Assembly (NCBI RefSeq): GCF_023656515.1
Contig: NZ_JAMOFV010000006.1
Location: 1,031,975 to 1,095,974 of the forward strand
Reading direction: 5' to 3'
Length of the DNA: 64,000 nt
DNA from: Clostridium swellfunianum
GTDB taxonomy: Bacteria > Bacillota > Clostridia > Clostridiales > Clostridiaceae
Shown: positions 62,208-64,000 of the stretch, one piece after another
Layout of the letters: every line of letters begins with the position of its first letter
Numbering within the stretch: position 1 is the stretch's first letter
Notes under the pieces: generated by a model
Seen by the model: only the letters and a program-made list of their open reading frames with translations
Databases searched by the model: none
What the model was told of the DNA's origin: nothing
Translations under genes and position numbers: made by a program

Positions 62208-62553
62208 TTATTCTAGTTTCTAAAGAAAGCTGAATAATCATCCCATAAAAGCAGATGAATAAAGACACAAACATTACAACAAATCCAAGATTTAATTTTG
62301 AAAACATTTTGTTCCATGAATCTTGATATGTAAGTGGTCGTGTAGCATTTTTCTGGATAAAAAATCCTGAACTAATAAGGAAACCAAAGCAGCCTACGTA
62401 ATATAAGTTATTCTTAATAAAGTTAAGTAATGATATGTCGTTGTTACTATAGAAAATATAGTAGATTAATGTGAAGAATATAGCTATGCCCAAAGAAATA
62501 AAAAGAGCAATCTTAGTGCACTTGAAAATATCCTTTAGTATGGCAGATTTCAA
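62203..62553 (-). CDS. Small membrane protein, possibly DUF3899-like
   Basis: 116 residues from TTG 62553, with three hydrophobic segments (about 15-37, 50-65 and 92-113). The central NNLYYVGCFGFLISSGFFIQ part is reminiscent of DUF3899 proteins, but the match is weak. The TTG is favoured because AAGAAGGTGAG lies immediately upstream. An in-frame ATG at 62637 would give 144 residues but has no convincing site. No signal peptide; no known role. It may be separate from the upstream operon, from which it is divided by about 130 bases. Confidence 0.5.
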   Translation of the reverse strand: MKSAILKDIFKCTKIALFISLGIAIFFTLIYYIFYSNNDISLLNFIKNNLYYVGCFGFLISSGFFIQKNATRPLTYQDSWNKMFSKLNLGFVVMFVSLFICFYGMIIQLSLETRII

Positions 62554-62686
62554 TAGCTCACCTTCTTTTTGTATAAGTGTATATAGTTTATTATAAGATA
62601 AAACTTTTAACTTTAAAATACCTTTTAGAATAATCATAAATTAAATTTTCAAGGTAGTAATTCATTGCTAACGAGCAGACCAATGC

Positions 62687-63112
62687 TTATTCGAGCCTTT
62701 TGATAGCTTGACTATTTCTCAGTGCTAAAAAGAGCATAACAATACCAACTGTCATTATAATATGTGCAATCCCTGAGATGCCTGATATAGCAGCGGACAT
62801 TCCCTTTGATAGCTCTGTGCCAAGCACTTGAGTAATACCTCTTACATAAAACATTGTCACCACAAAAGGTAAGCCTACATTGTAAAACCTCATAAAATGT
62901 TTAAATTGTTTTTGCTCTGATAAATTAGTGATGCAGCTAAATATTGCTACCAGTAAAAACATTATGGTACCTAGAGCAAAGAAATGAAGATGTGTAAAGG
63001 CAAGGGTAGTTTTGCCTGTAAATGCGAATGCCTTTGTGAATTCGCGGTAAAACACACCACTGAAAAGAGCAGCAATTGCGTAAATAAATGATATATTAAT
63101 ATATTTTTTCAT
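62687..63112 (-). CDS. DUF2871 membrane protein
   Basis: 141 residues, about four membrane helices. MKKYINISFIYAIAALFSGVFYREFTKAFAFTGKTTLAFTHLHFFALGTIMFL matches the DUF2871 family. Its HLH and FYREFT residues resemble a simplified heme/copper-oxidase-like or quinol-related four-helix fold, which is speculative. The ATG at 63112 has GGGG eleven-odd bases upstream. The frame stays open upstream into the preceding gene, so the two are either overlapping or fused (see the frameshifted gene). Confidence 0.75.
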   Translation of the reverse strand: MKKYINISFIYAIAALFSGVFYREFTKAFAFTGKTTLAFTHLHFFALGTIMFLLVAIFSCITNLSEQKQFKHFMRFYNVGLPFVVTMFYVRGITQVLGTELSKGMSAAISGISGIAHIIMTVGIVMLFLALRNSQAIKRLE

Positions 63113-63573
63113 AATTAAATTTTCAACCCCTTTTTTATTATTGGTTCCAGCTGTGGATGCAAATCTTTTAAGAAATAAGATTCCTGCGCCCGCTAACGAG
63201 AAGCCTATGCCGGAATATATAACACCTATTGCAATTCCAGGCAGAAGATGCAAATTTCGGATTAGCAAGCCTCCTGTAATCATAAATATCATAATCAAAT
63301 AGCTTTTTTTATCAAAGAATTGATAAAATGGAACCTTTTCTTCCTTAATCTGCGATATACGAAGATGATGTTTTTTACTAAGGGATAAAATATCAATCCC
63401 ATAAATATCATAAAAACTAACAGAACTTCTAATAAATATATGATGTTTCCATGCCAGTTTAATATAAATTCTGTAAAACCAATCTTAAGAATATTTCCAC
63501 CAGCAATTAGCCATACAATACCCGCAATCAGCAGCAGATATTTTGGTGTAACCTTAGGTATTAGCCTTTTCAT
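63113..63573 (-). pseudogene. Frameshifted conserved membrane protein
   Basis: The zero frame from ATG 63573 encodes three hydrophobic segments and reaches N68 at the heptamer A AAA AAC (63376-63370). After it the zero frame turns into a basic tail ending 22 codons later in a stop. In the -1 frame the sequence continues sensibly: HHLRISQIKEEKVPFYQFF, then DKKSYLIMIFMITGGLL and two more helices, running without a stop into the DUF2871 frame. One missing A in the A6 run, or programmed -1 slippage, would restore it. The ATG overlaps the upstream stop (ATGA). No known function; the family is a clostridial membrane protein as far as I can tell. Confidence 0.65.
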
Positions 63574-64000
63574 TTTTTCTCACACCTTATCATGTCGTTA
63601 TATCCAATCCATACAGTCCAAACATAGGCGCAGGTTTTTGGAATCATAAGCATACCGATAAGTGGGTAAACATCAGCCCACAAAACTACAGGAATATAAA
63701 AAGCAAAGCTTAATACAATAGTGAGCCACATGAAACGGAATGATATATCATTATGTTCTTTTGCACTTTTATAAAATATAACTATAATAATTAGCCCAAT
63801 GATAGCAAACGGAAGGTTTCTGTAAATTCCCCAGGATATAGGTGCATTTGCACTTGTCCATGCATTTTGAGGGAATAAGCATAAAACAATTCTTATAGCT
63901 GCAAGAAGATAAAGTGCTATGGTAAGGCCTTGGTTTTCGCTGATGTTATAGCGCTTTCTCCAAACATAGTAAAGCAAGATATAAAAAATAGTCATGGTAA
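63570..64000 (-). CDS. Membrane protein, 5' end outside the window
   Basis: At least 141 residues with four visible hydrophobic segments. Conserved-looking stretches are LYLLAAIRIVLCLFPQNAW, ISWGIYRNLPFAIIGL, FRFMWLTIVLSFAFYIPVVLWADVYPLIGMLMIPKTCAYVW. The frame is open to the window edge; an ATG at 63995 is available but no ribosome site can be seen in the five bases left, so it is treated as partial. It overlaps the next gene by four bases (ATGA), making a coupled cluster of membrane proteins. No function recognised. Confidence 0.6.
   Translation of the reverse strand, partial: TMTIFYILLYYVWRKRYNISENQGLTIALYLLAAIRIVLCLFPQNAWTSANAPISWGIYRNLPFAIIGLIIIVIFYKSAKEHNDISFRFMWLTIVLSFAFYIPVVLWADVYPLIGMLMIPKTCAYVWTVWIGYNDMIRCEKK

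Overview
The window looks like a chromosomal segment of an endospore-forming, low-GC anaerobe of the genus Clostridium or a close relative. The evidence is the AT-rich composition, frequent TTG and GTG starts behind strong Shine-Dalgarno sites, the sporulation genes spoIIP, spoIIE, spo0A and a spoIIIAH-like gene, a 10-formyl-THF ligase, and the gene order spoIIE-tilS-hpt-ftsH. No rRNA, CRISPR array, prophage or plasmid functions are visible. The only mobile-element-like object is a 154-bp inverted-repeat element at 22494-22647.

Layout. 1-9.6 kb: an elongator tRNA-Met, a PHP-domain hydrolase, spoIIP, then spoIIE, tilS, hpt and ftsH. 9.7-18 kb: two paralogous GH13 alpha-glucosidases with matching LacI-type operator/promoters, flanking a thioesterase-fhs pair, a secreted repeat protein, an acetyltransferase, a DUF4250 protein and a VOC protein. 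18-25.4 kb: a DUF1576 membrane protein and its overlapping partner, spo0A divergent from a soluble PAS histidine kinase, an ArsC/Spx-like protein whose 3' end lies in the inverted-repeat element, a spoIIIAH-like gene, proS and mscL. 25.5-34.9 kb: hemerythrin, a 37-residue membrane peptide, a tandem GNAT protein, a DUF6020 membrane protein, a reductive-dehalogenase-like Fe-S protein, a sigV-rsiV-oatA lysozyme-resistance module with two candidate sigma-V promoters, and an LCP wall-polymer transferase. 34.9-39 kb: divergent siderophore-type iron ABC transporter.

39-45.7 kb: a MacB/FtsX-type ABC transporter, a 43-residue Cys-containing membrane peptide, an OmpR-type two-component system and a DUF4097 lipoprotein. 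The transporter promoter and the peptide/two-component promoter share the same spacing of TTAC, TGTAAG, TGTAAG, TGGAGT and TATAAT elements, so the locus looks like an envelope-stress or antimicrobial-peptide sensing and detoxification module under its own response regulator. 45.7-47.9 kb: polar amino-acid ABC transporter.

48.2-62.1 kb: a catabolic island of two GH38 alpha-mannosidases, a GntR/FadR regulator, an M42 metallopeptidase and a complete Opp-type ABC transporter. The regulator promoter and the second mannosidase leader share an 18-bp operator (CTATCAG-ATAG-CTGATAG). I infer uptake and intracellular dismantling of mannosylated glycopeptides or mannose-rich oligosaccharides. 62.2-64 kb: minus-strand small membrane-protein genes, one split by a frameshift exactly at an A AAA AAC heptamer.

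Assignments rest on reading the sequence and on remembered family features. No database search was run. Starts were moved where the Shine-Dalgarno site or a predicted promoter made a different codon more likely.
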